The notes: generated by a model not told the origin, from the sequence alone. Counted from the stretch's first letter, positions 18,567 to 27,554 are shown. The stretch is DNA of 64,000 nucleotides from G963678255 sp963678255 (GCA_963678255.2 CAXXTW010000002.1:1116001-1180000), one strand, 5' to 3'. Numbers and translations: made by a program.

Positions 18567-19439
18567 ATGAATATTAAATCCTATTTAAACATTACCCGAC
18601 CGGGTAATTGTTTTTTTTCAATGCTTTGTGTTATATTTGGTGGATTATATTATCGTAGTTCCTACATAAACATTTATTTAGTTTTTGCCGTTATATCAGC
18701 TGCTTTAATAGCAGCTGGAGGTTATATCATCAATGATGTATATGATTTGGAAATCGATAGAATAAACAAACCCGACAGAGTATTACCATCAGGAAAAATC
18801 AATATTAAGAATGCAGTCAGATATTATTTTATTATTACTGTCATTGGACTCATTCTTTCTGTTTTTACAAACAATCTCTGGAATATTTTATTAGCTGGTG
18901 TGAATAGCATATTGTTATTGCTCTATGCAAAAAAATACAAGAAAACACTGATATTTGGAAATTTATTAGTGGCCTATATGGCTTCTTCAACTTTCCTATT
19001 TGGTGCATTGGTAACTAAAAATGTATTTACTGTTTTACCTTTAGTTTATTTTTCTTTCTTTTATACCCTTCTTAGAGAATGGGTCAAAACAATTGAAGAT
19101 GAAGTTGGAGATCGTGAGAATAAAGCTAATACGATGGCAGTTGTCTTTACTTCTGCAAAAACAGCTCGATTATCTTACTTCCCGACATTAATGATAATCT
19201 TAGGTGTTTATGCTTTTTATCTTTTAGATTTTTTTAATTCAATAGTTTTCTTTAGTTTAAACTTTCTAGTATCTGTTCCTCTGGTATTTGGAATGGTTAT
19301 CCTAAATAAAAGCCAACATCCAAAAGTTATTAGAAAAATTCATTTTTATATGAAAATAGATATGTTGATCCTACTAATGATCTTTCTTGTACAATATGTT
19401 GCAATTCACATTTATTATCTATTTTTAATGAGGGCTTAA
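18567..19439 (+). CDS. UbiA-type prenyltransferase, candidate digeranylgeranylglyceryl phosphate synthase
   Basis: A 290-residue integral membrane protein with about eight to nine hydrophobic segments. The two UbiA Asp-rich motifs are present: NDVYDLEIDRINKPDR (about residue 55) and EDEVGDRENKANTM (about residue 178), which coordinate the prenyl diphosphate. UbiA enzymes prenylate quinone rings, heme or GGGP. Immediate coupling (TAATG overlap) to a GGGP synthase and the preceding prenyl synthase makes the DGGGP-synthase role, attaching the second C20 chain, the most likely one. A quinone-prenyltransferase role remains possible, but no quinone genes are nearby. Confidence 0.75.
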   Translation: MNIKSYLNITRPGNCFFSMLCVIFGGLYYRSSYINIYLVFAVISAALIAAGGYIINDVYDLEIDRINKPDRVLPSGKINIKNAVRYYFIITVIGLILSVFTNNLWNILLAGVNSILLLLYAKKYKKTLIFGNLLVAYMASSTFLFGALVTKNVFTVLPLVYFSFFYTLLREWVKTIEDEVGDRENKANTMAVVFTSAKTARLSYFPTLMIILGVYAFYLLDFFNSIVFFSLNFLVSVPLVFGMVILNKSQHPKVIRKIHFYMKIDMLILLMIFLVQYVAIHIYYLFLMRA

Positions 19440-20215
19440 TGAAAAAAGAAATATATCTGAAACTCTTGAAAAAAAGAGAAAAACATCCTTGTCTATTCTG
19501 TCTTTTAGATCCGGATAAGCATGAGATTTCTGAGGCAGTAGATTTAGCAAAACATTATGAAGATAATCAGGCTGATGCTCTTTTAATCGGCGGGAGTTTG
19601 ATGATTAACAATCATTTTGAACAAAGTATCAAAGAGATTAAAAAGGTTCTTTCAATACCTGTCATAATTTTCCCTGGTATTTTTAACTTTGTTAGTTCTT
19701 ATGCGGATGCAATTTTACTTTTAAATATGATCAGCAGCCGTAATCCTCAGTTATTAATAGAAGAACAAGTTCGCTCTGCCCCATTAATTTACCAAGCAAA
19801 TCTTGAATCAATACCAACAGCATATTTATTAATTGAATCGGGTTGCTTGTCTTCAGTTCAATTTATGAGTCACAGCCTTCCCATTCCATCGAAAAAAAAT
19901 GACATAGCAATAGTTCATGCACTTGCAGGTCAATATCTAGGGATGAAGATGATCTATTTGGAAGCTGGGAGTGGAGCAACAAAGCCTGTCCCTAATGAAA
20001 TGATAAAAGCTATTTATGATAAAATTGAAATTCCTATTATTGTCGGAGGAGGCATAAAGGATCCAGAAACTGCTGTTAATAAAGTAAATGCTGGAGCTGA
20101 TTTTATTGTGGTAGGGACAGCCTTGGAAGAAAGCAAAAAAAGTAATTTAGTGAATGAAATTGCTAATGCAATTAATCAAATACATAAACCATCTAAACCC
20201 TTTAAGGATTTGTAA
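19439..20215 (+). CDS. (S)-3-O-geranylgeranylglyceryl phosphate synthase (GGGPS/PcrB family)
   Basis: A 258-residue TIM-barrel prenyltransferase that joins sn-glycerol-1-phosphate to a prenyl diphosphate. Recognisable are LLDPDKHEISEA at the N-terminus, ALLIGGSLM, IIFPG, YLEAGSGA (about residue 173), VGGGIKDPETA (about 202) and VVGTALEE (about 225), all part of the phosphate-binding and product cavity of the family. The EAGSGA form is typical of the group II enzymes of archaea and Bacteroidetes. It overlaps both neighbours (TAATG on each side), so it is translationally coupled to the UbiA protein and the PHP phosphatase. This is the archaeal-type lipid step. Confidence 0.9.
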   Translation: MKKEIYLKLLKKREKHPCLFCLLDPDKHEISEAVDLAKHYEDNQADALLIGGSLMINNHFEQSIKEIKKVLSIPVIIFPGIFNFVSSYADAILLLNMISSRNPQLLIEEQVRSAPLIYQANLESIPTAYLLIESGCLSSVQFMSHSLPIPSKKNDIAIVHALAGQYLGMKMIYLEAGSGATKPVPNEMIKAIYDKIEIPIIVGGGIKDPETAVNKVNAGADFIVVGTALEESKKSNLVNEIANAINQIHKPSKPFKDL

Positions 20216-21006
20216 TGATTGATATCCATAACCACATATTACCTGCATTAGATGACGGGTCTCCTGATATTGAAACAACTGAAGAATATTTTAAGTTGAT
20301 CAAAGAAGCAGGGATTAGTCATATAGTTTTTACACCTCATTATATGCCTGGTTTTTATGATAATACTCGTGATAGATTGGATAAAGCATACAATAGTATT
20401 TTACCAATAAAAAAAGAGATTATTCCTAACGTAAACACCTATTATTCAACAGAAGTATATCTTAATGGAGAATTTATAGTCAATGATATTATCAAAGAAA
20501 ATCTCTTTATTAATAATTCAAAATATGTATTGGTGGAAAACAACTTAAATGGTTTTACCGAAGATTTGTATCATCTGCTATATCAATTAGTAAGAAAAGG
20601 ATATAAACCAATTTTAGCACATCCTGAAAGATATCAAGAAATTAGAACAGATATATCAAAAGCTGAAGATTTTATGATTCGCGATGTGTATCTGCAAATA
20701 AACACCAGCAGTCTTCTGGGAGGCTATGGCGAGAAAGTACAGCAAACGGCTTTTGAACTAATAGACAGAGGATGGGCACATTTTTTAGGATCAGATTGTC
20801 ATTGCCATTCTGGAGTTTATGACTATCCAGAATCTGTAGAATTGATAAGAAAAGAATTTGACGATAATATTGCAACATATCTCAGTAAAACCTTTCCTCA
20901 AAAAATGCTGAATAATGAACATGTGCCAATATTCTATATGGTTAGAAAAGAGATTCCCCAAAAAAAATCATTTTTTGACAAATTATTCAATCTTTTTGGA
21001 GACTAA
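20215..21006 (+). CDS. CpsB/CapC/YwqE-type PHP phosphotyrosine phosphatase
   Basis: A 263-residue PHP-fold metal-dependent phosphatase. Metal-binding motifs are clear: IDIHNHILPALDDGS at the N-terminus, FTPHYMPG, ILAHPERYQ and GSDCHCHS. Members dephosphorylate the tyrosine kinases that control capsule and exopolysaccharide export. The matching kinase is not in this window. It lies in a run of genes spaced 0-12 bases, in the surface-glycan and lipid cluster. A different phosphoester substrate, for example one of the lipid intermediates, cannot be excluded. Confidence 0.85.
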   Translation: MIDIHNHILPALDDGSPDIETTEEYFKLIKEAGISHIVFTPHYMPGFYDNTRDRLDKAYNSILPIKKEIIPNVNTYYSTEVYLNGEFIVNDIIKENLFINNSKYVLVENNLNGFTEDLYHLLYQLVRKGYKPILAHPERYQEIRTDISKAEDFMIRDVYLQINTSSLLGGYGEKVQQTAFELIDRGWAHFLGSDCHCHSGVYDYPESVELIRKEFDDNIATYLSKTFPQKMLNNEHVPIFYMVRKEIPQKKSFFDKLFNLFGD

Positions 21007-21981
21007 ATGAAAACGATTTTACTCACAGGCATCACGGGATTTATAGGTAAAAATGTTGCAAAACGTTTATATCAAAATTATCAAATAACAGCAATTGTCA
21101 GACCATCAACAGCAGTTAACAGATTAAGTTTTTTTGAAAATAAAGTTAAGTTTGTAGAAATTGATTTAACTGATATAAAGACATTGAAGACATTTCTTGA
21201 TAAAAATAAATTTGATTATATTGTTCATATTGGTGCTCTCAGAGGTGGAAGGAAATTTTCAAAAGAAGATTATCATAAAGCGAATGTGTTTTCTACAGAA
21301 CAACTTGTATTGAATGCCATGAAAAATGACAGTAAACTTCTTTTCTGCTCTTCGGTTGGAGTCTTTGGAGCAATACCCCTTGAATTACCTGCGAATAACT
21401 TATCCCCTAGACAAGAAGATAATTATTACCACAAAACAAAAATCATCTCAGAAGCTATTATTCAAAAGTATGTACTTTCAGGCAAATTAAATGCATACAT
21501 ACTTCGACCAGCTATAGTATATGGTTCTGGAGATTTTGGTTTTCCCTATACATTGATAAAGCTTATTGAGAAAAAGTTACTTGTTTTTCCAAATAAACCA
21601 TTTAGAATACATATGACACATATTGAATTGATCACAGATGCTTTTGTAAAAGCGTTGGAATCAGAATGCATTTCAGGAAAACAATGGATTATTGCTGATG
21701 AAGTACCTGTTCTATTTAGTAATCTGGTAGATTTTATTTCTAACAAAATCCATCATAAAGACTATCCAAGAAATAGGAGAATTGAGCCTTTCTGGTTTGA
21801 ATTGGGAATAAAAGTATCAAGATTTTTTAAAAATGAATTATGGGTAAGCCGATTTGAATTAATTTCAAAAAACTGGTTTTATGATGTAAAAGAAGCAAAT
21901 GAAGACTTGCATTTAAAGCATTTTACGACAATACCCTCTTTTAAAACTGTTATCGATTGGTATAAAATAGAAAAGAATTAA
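21007..21981 (+). CDS. NAD(P)-dependent epimerase/dehydratase (extended SDR)
   Basis: A 324-residue Rossmann protein starting on the base after the previous stop. TGITGFIGKNVAKRL is the cofactor loop; CSSVGVFG carries the catalytic Ser region and NYYHKTKIISE gives Tyr and Lys of YxxxK; LRPAIVYGSGD follows. This is the nucleotide-sugar epimerase or dihydroflavonol-reductase-like group. A role in surface sugar or lipid tailoring fits its neighbours; the substrate is unknown. Confidence 0.78.
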   Translation: MKTILLTGITGFIGKNVAKRLYQNYQITAIVRPSTAVNRLSFFENKVKFVEIDLTDIKTLKTFLDKNKFDYIVHIGALRGGRKFSKEDYHKANVFSTEQLVLNAMKNDSKLLFCSSVGVFGAIPLELPANNLSPRQEDNYYHKTKIISEAIIQKYVLSGKLNAYILRPAIVYGSGDFGFPYTLIKLIEKKLLVFPNKPFRIHMTHIELITDAFVKALESECISGKQWIIADEVPVLFSNLVDFISNKIHHKDYPRNRRIEPFWFELGIKVSRFFKNELWVSRFELISKNWFYDVKEANEDLHLKHFTTIPSFKTVIDWYKIEKN

Positions 21982-21993
21982 TAGGAGTTATGT

Positions 21994-22833
21994 ATGGCTA
22001 TTCCCATTTTAAACTTTTGGGAAAACTATTTCTCTAATCCTGATGAAGGTCTAGGTTCAACATATGAACGTTTTATAATAAATAAAGTACTCCTAAAAGT
22101 TCTTAAACATTATCGAGTTAAAAGTGTATTAGAGAGCCCTTCTTTTGGATTTACGGGACTTTCTGGAATTAATAGTGTCATTTTAGCAAAGAATAATTGT
22201 GAAGTTTTCTTAATGGATCATAATCAAAAAAGACTGGATTTAATAGAATCTGTATGGAAAAAACTTAACCTTGAACTTAAAACAATTTATACTAAAGACT
22301 ATCAAAAAATCCCCTTACCTGATCAATCAATTGACTTAAGCTGGAATTTTTCTGCTCTATGGTTTGTAACTGATTTGGAGAACTTTTTAAATGAACTGAG
22401 CAGGGTGACTAGAAAGATTATTTTGATCATGGTACCTAATCAGACAGGTATAGGTTATCTTCATCAGAAATATACAGGCAAAAAAGATCTTCAAAAATAC
22501 TTAAAAGAAGAGAATATAAACACTTCTACTATTAAGAATTACATGAAGAAAATCAATTGGAGTCTTTTAGATCATCAATTTATTGATTGCCCACCTTGGC
22601 CTGATATAGGGATGAGTAAAGAAAATTTCCTTAAAAAGCTAAAACTTGACTTTTTAGCAAACAGTTTTGAAGGGAAAAAAGAATCTGTCTCAATTTTAGA
22701 TTATTATAATGACTCTCAACCAGAAATGATTAGCAGGTTTTTAAAGCTTGAGTGGTTGGAAAAATCTGCACCCAATGCATTTAAAAAGATCTGGTCTCAT
22801 CATCAATATATGATTTTTTATAAAAAACAGTAG
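21994..22833 (+). CDS. Class I SAM-dependent methyltransferase
   Basis: A 279-residue protein with a Methyltransf_11-like core: VLESPSFGFTGLSGI (motif I region, unusual for lacking the typical GxGxG), VFLMDHNQKRLDLIE (acidic loop binding SAM ribose), and PLPDQSIDLSWNFSALWFV (motif IV). AGGAG precedes the ATG. Its position in the lipid/glycan cluster suggests a lipid or sugar substrate, but nothing in the sequence fixes it. Confidence 0.65.
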   Translation: MAIPILNFWENYFSNPDEGLGSTYERFIINKVLLKVLKHYRVKSVLESPSFGFTGLSGINSVILAKNNCEVFLMDHNQKRLDLIESVWKKLNLELKTIYTKDYQKIPLPDQSIDLSWNFSALWFVTDLENFLNELSRVTRKIILIMVPNQTGIGYLHQKYTGKKDLQKYLKEENINTSTIKNYMKKINWSLLDHQFIDCPPWPDIGMSKENFLKKLKLDFLANSFEGKKESVSILDYYNDSQPEMISRFLKLEWLEKSAPNAFKKIWSHHQYMIFYKKQ

Positions 22834-22835
22834 CA

Positions 22836-23837
22836 ATGAAGAAACATTATAAAAACATTCTATTTAGTGTATTGATCGGGACTATATTTTTATATCTGTG
22901 GAGTAAAATTATAGATGACAAAGCGTTTTTAAGTTACTTTAGCAACATTAGTATATCTATGGTTACTACTTCACTTATATTCTATTTTATGGGTTATGGG
23001 TTCCGAAGTTTTAGGTGGAAAATATTACTCTCAACAACCTATAATATCCCTTTTAAAACAATCTTTTCTTATGTTATGGCAGGGAATCTGATTAATTATC
23101 TTGTTCCCATTCGAGCTGGAGAAGTAGGTAAATGTGTCTTTTTAAAAAAGAATTATCAGATAGGATTTTCAAAATCATTTCCTTCAATTTTTATAGACAA
23201 ACTTTTTGATACATTTGGTATCTTTATCATTTTAGCGATCTTACCCTTTATAAATATAGAAATTAATAAATATCTCGAAACATTGATCATTCTATTATTG
23301 GCAACATTCATTCTTGGAGCTTTGATATTGGTTATGGCATCTTTTATGGAAGAAAAGGTCATCAAGTTTTTACAGAATTTATTTTATTTTTTTCCAAAGA
23401 AATATAAAGAAAAGATTCATGACTTTATTGAGTTATTTGTTCAGGGTACAGGGATATTTAAAAATCATATAAACTTATTACCAATTAGCATTTTTCTTAC
23501 CCTGATAGCAATTTTAGCAGATAGTTTGTTTTTTTGGTTTATGTTTAAAGCTTTTTCACAGGACGTAAACTTTATCTATGTTGCTTTTGGATATACACTG
23601 ATCAATTTAAGTTTTATATTTCCACAACCCCCAGCTCAACTAGGGAGTAATGAATTAATAATGATTCTAATTTTTACTATTGGAATGGGTTTACAAAAGA
23701 ATATGGTTAGTGCTGTAACAGCCTTTTCACATATAATCACAGGCATTTTAATAGTAGTTATTGGGATGATCTGTTTGAGTTTTGCTGGTACTAAATTTTT
23801 TGAAATAATAAAAAACGGAGACGATAATGACAAATAA
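22836..23837 (+). CDS. Lysylphosphatidylglycerol-synthase TM-region / YbhN-AglD-like membrane protein
   Basis: A 333-residue polytopic protein with roughly eight to nine hydrophobic segments. It carries the UPF0104 hallmarks: YGFRSFRWKILL, AGNLINYLVPIRAGEVGK and IDKLFDTFGIF. The family includes the flippase domain of MprF and the membrane half of haloarchaeal AglD. It overlaps the following gene by 11 bases. Given its neighbours it may move a lipid or lipid-linked sugar across the inner membrane; this is inference. Confidence 0.78.
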   Translation: MKKHYKNILFSVLIGTIFLYLWSKIIDDKAFLSYFSNISISMVTTSLIFYFMGYGFRSFRWKILLSTTYNIPFKTIFSYVMAGNLINYLVPIRAGEVGKCVFLKKNYQIGFSKSFPSIFIDKLFDTFGIFIILAILPFINIEINKYLETLIILLLATFILGALILVMASFMEEKVIKFLQNLFYFFPKKYKEKIHDFIELFVQGTGIFKNHINLLPISIFLTLIAILADSLFFWFMFKAFSQDVNFIYVAFGYTLINLSFIFPQPPAQLGSNELIMILIFTIGMGLQKNMVSAVTAFSHIITGILIVVIGMICLSFAGTKFFEIIKNGDDNDK

Positions 23838-24825
23838 AGAACTAACTCAGGTTGCTTTACTTGAGCAGGTAAAAGATATTCGTAAAGATCTTTTAAATGA
23901 ACTACATAAAATAATAATTGGACAAGACAAAGTCATTGATCAAATCTTAATCGGATTATTTTCAAACGGTCATTGTTTAGTAGAGGGTGTTCCAGGTTTA
24001 GCAAAAACATTAATGATCTCAACTCTGTCCAAAATCTTCCAGTTAAAATATTCGAGAATTCAATTTACACCTGATTTAATGCCTTCAGATATAACAGGCA
24101 CAGAGATCTTAGCTGAGAATAAGAGTGACGGGAATCGATATTTCCAATTTATCAAAGGACCAATCTTTGCTAACATAATTTTGGCAGATGAGATAAACCG
24201 TACTCCCCCAAAAACTCAGGCAGCATTACTTCAAGCCATGCAAGAGTTTCAAGTAACAACAGGGAATTCAACCTATCAGCTGGATTCACCTTTTTTAGTA
24301 TTAGCAACCCAAAATCCGATAGAGCAGGAAGGAACCTATCCCCTACCAGAAGCTCAATTAGATAGATTTATGTTAAATATTATCATGGATTATCCATCAT
24401 ATGAAGAAGAAAAAGCGATAGTAAATTTAACAACAACTCATAAACAAGAAGAACCTAAACAAATAATTAGCAAAGAAATGATATTAAAGATACAGGAAGC
24501 ACTTTATTCTGTTCCTGTGAGTGACCATATTTTAAATTCTGCCGTAAAATTAGTTAGAGCTACCAGACCAAAATCAAAGGAAGCTCCAGATTTTATAAAT
24601 CGTTGGGTTACATGGGGTGCAGGTCCGAGGGCTTCGCAATATTTGATAATTGCTGCTAAAGCGAAAGCAATTCTGGAAGGACGATTGACACCATCAATAG
24701 AAGATTTAGTACAAGTCTCGGAGATTGTACTCAGACATCGTGTGTTGATTTCTTATGCAGCAGAAGCAGAAGGATATCGGTCACCACAAATAATAGAAAA
24801 GTTAGTGAATGAGATTATTAAATAA
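23827..24825 (+). CDS. MoxR-family AAA+ ATPase
   Basis: A 332-residue AAA+ chaperone-like ATPase. Walker A is in VEGVPGLAKT, Walker B in ILADEINRTPPKTQAALL, and VLATQNPIEQEGTYPLPEAQLDR contains sensor 1 and the family signature (only part of it is quoted here to identify it: ATQNPIEQEGTYPLPEAQ). MoxR proteins usually pair with DUF58 and von Willebrand-domain proteins; here no such partners follow, because a terminator comes directly after the stop. It may work with proteins encoded elsewhere. Confidence 0.92.
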   Translation: MTNKELTQVALLEQVKDIRKDLLNELHKIIIGQDKVIDQILIGLFSNGHCLVEGVPGLAKTLMISTLSKIFQLKYSRIQFTPDLMPSDITGTEILAENKSDGNRYFQFIKGPIFANIILADEINRTPPKTQAALLQAMQEFQVTTGNSTYQLDSPFLVLATQNPIEQEGTYPLPEAQLDRFMLNIIMDYPSYEEEKAIVNLTTTHKQEEPKQIISKEMILKIQEALYSVPVSDHILNSAVKLVRATRPKSKEAPDFINRWVTWGAGPRASQYLIIAAKAKAILEGRLTPSIEDLVQVSEIVLRHRVLISYAAEAEGYRSPQIIEKLVNEIIK

Positions 24826-24829
24826 AAAA

Positions 24830-24852
24830 AAGCCGCTAGAAGCGGCTTTTTA
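24830..24852. terminator. Bidirectional terminator between moxR and rubredoxin genes
   Basis: AAGCCGCT (24830-24837) and AGCGGCTT (24841-24848) form an 8-bp GC-rich stem with an A-run on the left and a T-run on the right, so it serves the plus-strand moxR gene and the minus-strand rubredoxin operon. Confidence 0.88.
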
Positions 24853-24865
24853 AATCATATAAGAA

Positions 24866-25006
24866 TTAGTCCATTGGACTAAACATATCTTTACCTACAC
24901 CACAAGCAGGACAAGTCCAATCTTCTGGCAAATCTTCAAAAGATATATTGTCATTTTCTACTGGATCATAGACCCAACCGCAAGCATCACATACGAATTT
25001 TTTCAT
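24866..25006 (-). CDS. Rubredoxin (46 residues)
   Basis: A short gene easily missed by length filters. The product starts [15 protein letters not shown] and has the second ligand pair in [13 protein letters not shown], giving the four Cys (6, 9, 32, 35) that bind one iron, plus the conserved Trp and Tyr core. AAGGAG lies ~6 bases upstream of the ATG. It is the last gene of the desulfoferrodoxin-rubrerythrin-rubredoxin operon, 13 bases after rubrerythrin. It should pass electrons to rubrerythrin or desulfoferrodoxin during reduction of peroxide or superoxide. Confidence 0.95.
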   Translation of the reverse strand: MKKFVCDACGWVYDPVENDNISFEDLPEDWTCPACGVGKDMFSPMD

Positions 25007-25019
25007 AGTTTTCTCCTTT

Positions 25020-25613
25020 TTAATAATTTTCTACGAATACTTCAAAATATGATTTTGGATGTAAACAAGCAGGGCATTTTTCAGGTGCTTCAATATTTTC
25101 AGTGATATATCCACAATTAATACATTTCCAAAATACTTTCCCGTCTTTTTTAAAGACTTTATGTTCTTCAACATTTTTTGCTAATTTACTGTATCTAGCT
25201 TCATGTTTTTCTTCAACTTTCGCAATTAACCTGAAAGCTAAAGCGACGTCTTTAAAGCCTTCCTCTTCAGCTGTATTAGCAAAGGCAGGGTAAAGTTCTG
25301 TCCATTCTTCTTTCTCTCCATTAGCGGCATAAGAAAGGTTTTTAAAGGTGTCTTCTGACAAAGCTACAGGGTAGCCAGCGTCATTCAAAATAATAACTTC
25401 TTCATTCATTCCATGTTCAAGAAGTTTTTTATAAAAAATTTTAGCATGTTCTTTTTCATTATCAGCTGTTTCTAAAAAGATCTCAGAAATCTGTAAGAAT
25501 CCTTGTTTTTTAGCAACGCTGGCATAATATGTATAACGCATTCTGGCTTGAGATTCACCAGCAAATGCTTTCATTAAATTTAAAGCAGTTTTACTATTTT
25601 TAAAATCAGGCAT
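25020..25613 (-). CDS. rbr: Rubrerythrin
   Basis: A 197-residue non-haem di-iron peroxidase. The ferritin-like four-helix part has the metal ligands in [11 protein letters not shown] (Glu20), [13 protein letters not shown] and later [13 protein letters not shown] and [10 protein letters not shown]; the C-terminal rubredoxin-like domain binds iron through CINCGY and CPACLH. It reduces hydrogen peroxide to water in the cytoplasm of anaerobes. It lies 12 bases after the desulfoferrodoxin gene and 13 bases before rubredoxin. Confidence 0.96.
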   Translation of the reverse strand: MPDFKNSKTALNLMKAFAGESQARMRYTYYASVAKKQGFLQISEIFLETADNEKEHAKIFYKKLLEHGMNEEVIILNDAGYPVALSEDTFKNLSYAANGEKEEWTELYPAFANTAEEEGFKDVALAFRLIAKVEEKHEARYSKLAKNVEEHKVFKKDGKVFWKCINCGYITENIEAPEKCPACLHPKSYFEVFVENY

Positions 25614-25625
25614 TCTTCCTCCTTA

Positions 25626-26009
25626 TTAACTGATTTTCCACACCATGTGTATGTTACAAAATTCTCTAATTTCGATAACATCAGCTCTTCTAACAGGGAA
25701 TTCTGCTCGAGGCTTCATTCCAGGTTTTAACTCTTTGCGGATAACCATATCCTCTGTAACAACTTCAATAAAAACAATATGATGTTCTTCAAGCATTGGA
25801 TGATCTACAGATCCAATATTAACAATAATGCTAGTATCGGTTTCTTCAACAATAACTGGTATGTGTTTATCAGTTGTTGCTTCTGTAGTATTAGGGACTA
25901 TTAGTAACATTGGGTCTTCACAACAAACTAAAGCTTCTGCACCAGTAGATACAATTTCAACCATATTTTTGCAATGTGTGCAATAATATAAAGATCTTAA
26001 CTCAGTCAT
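25626..26009 (-). CDS. Desulfoferrodoxin (superoxide reductase)
   Basis: A 127-residue class I-type protein. The N-terminal desulforedoxin domain binds iron with Cys10, Cys13, Cys29 and Cys30. The superoxide-reducing centre II ligands are visible as His49, His70, His76, Cys118 and His121 (EFCNIHMVWK). It reduces superoxide to peroxide, which the next gene product, rubrerythrin, removes. It is the first gene of the operon and has a good promoter and GGAGG site upstream. Confidence 0.95.
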   Translation of the reverse strand: MTELRSLYYCTHCKNMVEIVSTGAEALVCCEDPMLLIVPNTTEATTDKHIPVIVEETDTSIIVNIGSVDHPMLEEHHIVFIEVVTEDMVIRKELKPGMKPRAEFPVRRADVIEIREFCNIHMVWKIS

Positions 26010-26037
26010 TATTCCTCCTATTTAAGTGTTTTAAGAA

Positions 26038-26065
26038 ATTATAAGCAGATTTTAGATAAAGTCAA
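26038..26065 (-). promoter_or_regulatory. Sigma-70-type promoter of the superoxide/peroxide defence operon
   Basis: On the minus strand TTGACT (26060-26065) and TATAAT (26038-26043) are separated by 16 bases, ~30 bases before the desulfoferrodoxin start. No PerR-type palindrome is obvious in the spacer. Confidence 0.65.
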
Positions 26066-26118
26066 ATAAATTATTTAATATTTTTGACTATTTTTTTTGG
26101 AATTATTAACTAAATATC

Positions 26119-27357
26119 TTAAAACCTTGTGAAACAAACAGGTTTTTGATTATAATAGAAAGCTTTATCTAACAGTAGTATTTTATCAGCTTGAGGTGTT
26201 TCTAATAAACCATATTCAAATAAAGTTGATAAATCAATAGCATTCATAATCCAAGAAGAAAAAGAACGAATTGACATATTAAGTTCAATATCAAACTTTT
26301 TGGTTTTCACTTGTTTTGCAACTGAGTTTTTCCATTCAATAATAAATTCATTGTTTTTTTCTTGAGCGAAATCATCAGATAAAACAAACTTAATACGAGA
26401 ATCCGATAAATCACAAGGTCTTTTTAAGAGTAACTGAACAGAGTTAAGACTTTTGTACATTATACCCATCCCTGTTTCAGAGACAAAATGAAAGGCAGGT
26501 TGTTGTAATAACTTGAGATCTTGGTTCCTAATGTCTTTCATTAGGTAATAGAAATTCTCTTCTTGATTGTAGAGATGAATATATCTGACTTGATCAGCCT
26601 GAGTATTTAAAAAATTAAGAATAGCTTTTAAGCCTGTAGAGTTAAGATAAAAAAGAGTTGCATGCATATCGGTTTCTTCATGATTATTAGGATCGGTAGT
26701 AAAATAGAAGTTTAAAAATCCAAGCAATCTATCATTTTCGCGGAAACCGATCAGAGTATTATTGGGAGCAGTAAACATTGCCTGAAAATCCTTTTCAGTT
26801 TTTGGAATCACTCCATGATTGTTCAAATAATGCTCATTAAAGAAATCTACTAGTTCATTTTTGTGTGATTGATTCAAATATTCGCATTTTAAATTGGTTT
26901 GAAAAGCAGGAAAGCTTTGAGGTGAGAATTTATAGTTATAACAGGTAGTTCCAAAGCCAAAACCCATTTTAGCATAAAAGTCAGGTCTGAAAGAATAGAG
27001 TAAAGCCATTACTTTTTTTTCTTTTTGAGCATTGAGAAGATACCATTCTAACATATCTTTACAAACTTTTTGTTTTTTATGAAGAAAGTCCACAGCGACA
27101 AAGCCAATTCCCTGGGCTTCAATTCTATTTCCATAGTAATTAATATCGAAATCATATAGAACCATACTACCTAAGAGTTGCTCATCTTCAAAAAGTCCGT
27201 ACCATCTTCTTAGAGGATTATCAAAGTCTTTTAGAATAGAAGTCTCAAATTCTTCGATTTTTTGCACATTATTTAGGCCAATTGAGGGATAAGCCATCCC
27301 TGCTAACCTAAGGGAATCCCTTAATAATTCTTTTTTTATTCTTTTTATTGATCTCAT
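26119..27357 (-). CDS. GNAT-family acetyltransferase, Eis-like two-GNAT plus SCP2 layout
   Basis: The start at 27357 is preferred because GGAGG stands 6 bases before it; the frame is open 13 codons further. The 412-residue product has an N-terminal GNAT domain (QGIGFVAVDFLHKKQKVC acetyl-CoA strand, then GFGFGTTCYNYKFSP), a second GNAT-like region (~200-290) and a C-terminal SCP2-like region (~300-412). This is the layout of the Eis group, which acetylate aminoglycosides or protein lysines. It is alone between the redox operon and the tRNA cluster. Confidence 0.75.
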   Translation of the reverse strand: MRSIKRIKKELLRDSLRLAGMAYPSIGLNNVQKIEEFETSILKDFDNPLRRWYGLFEDEQLLGSMVLYDFDINYYGNRIEAQGIGFVAVDFLHKKQKVCKDMLEWYLLNAQKEKKVMALLYSFRPDFYAKMGFGFGTTCYNYKFSPQSFPAFQTNLKCEYLNQSHKNELVDFFNEHYLNNHGVIPKTEKDFQAMFTAPNNTLIGFRENDRLLGFLNFYFTTDPNNHEETDMHATLFYLNSTGLKAILNFLNTQADQVRYIHLYNQEENFYYLMKDIRNQDLKLLQQPAFHFVSETGMGIMYKSLNSVQLLLKRPCDLSDSRIKFVLSDDFAQEKNNEFIIEWKNSVAKQVKTKKFDIELNMSIRSFSSWIMNAIDLSTLFEYGLLETPQADKILLLDKAFYYNQKPVCFTRF

Positions 27358-27424
27358 ATTTACCTCCATTATAAAGAGATGCATATCTTGTTCCAAAAAA
27401 AATAAAAAAGAAATTAATATTTTC

Positions 27425-27453
27425 TTGACATTAAAACGGGGCTCGGTGAATAT
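27425..27453 (+). promoter_or_regulatory. Possible promoter of the tRNA cluster
   Basis: TTGACA at 27425-27430 and GAATAT near 27448-27453, followed by a GC-rich tract (ACGGGGCTCGG sits in the spacer) and the first tRNA at 27464. The -10 match is weak. Confidence 0.35.
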
Positions 27454-27463
27454 GACAATATAT

Positions 27464-27539
<76 letters not shown>

Positions 27540-27554
27540 TTAATAACAGAGCGT

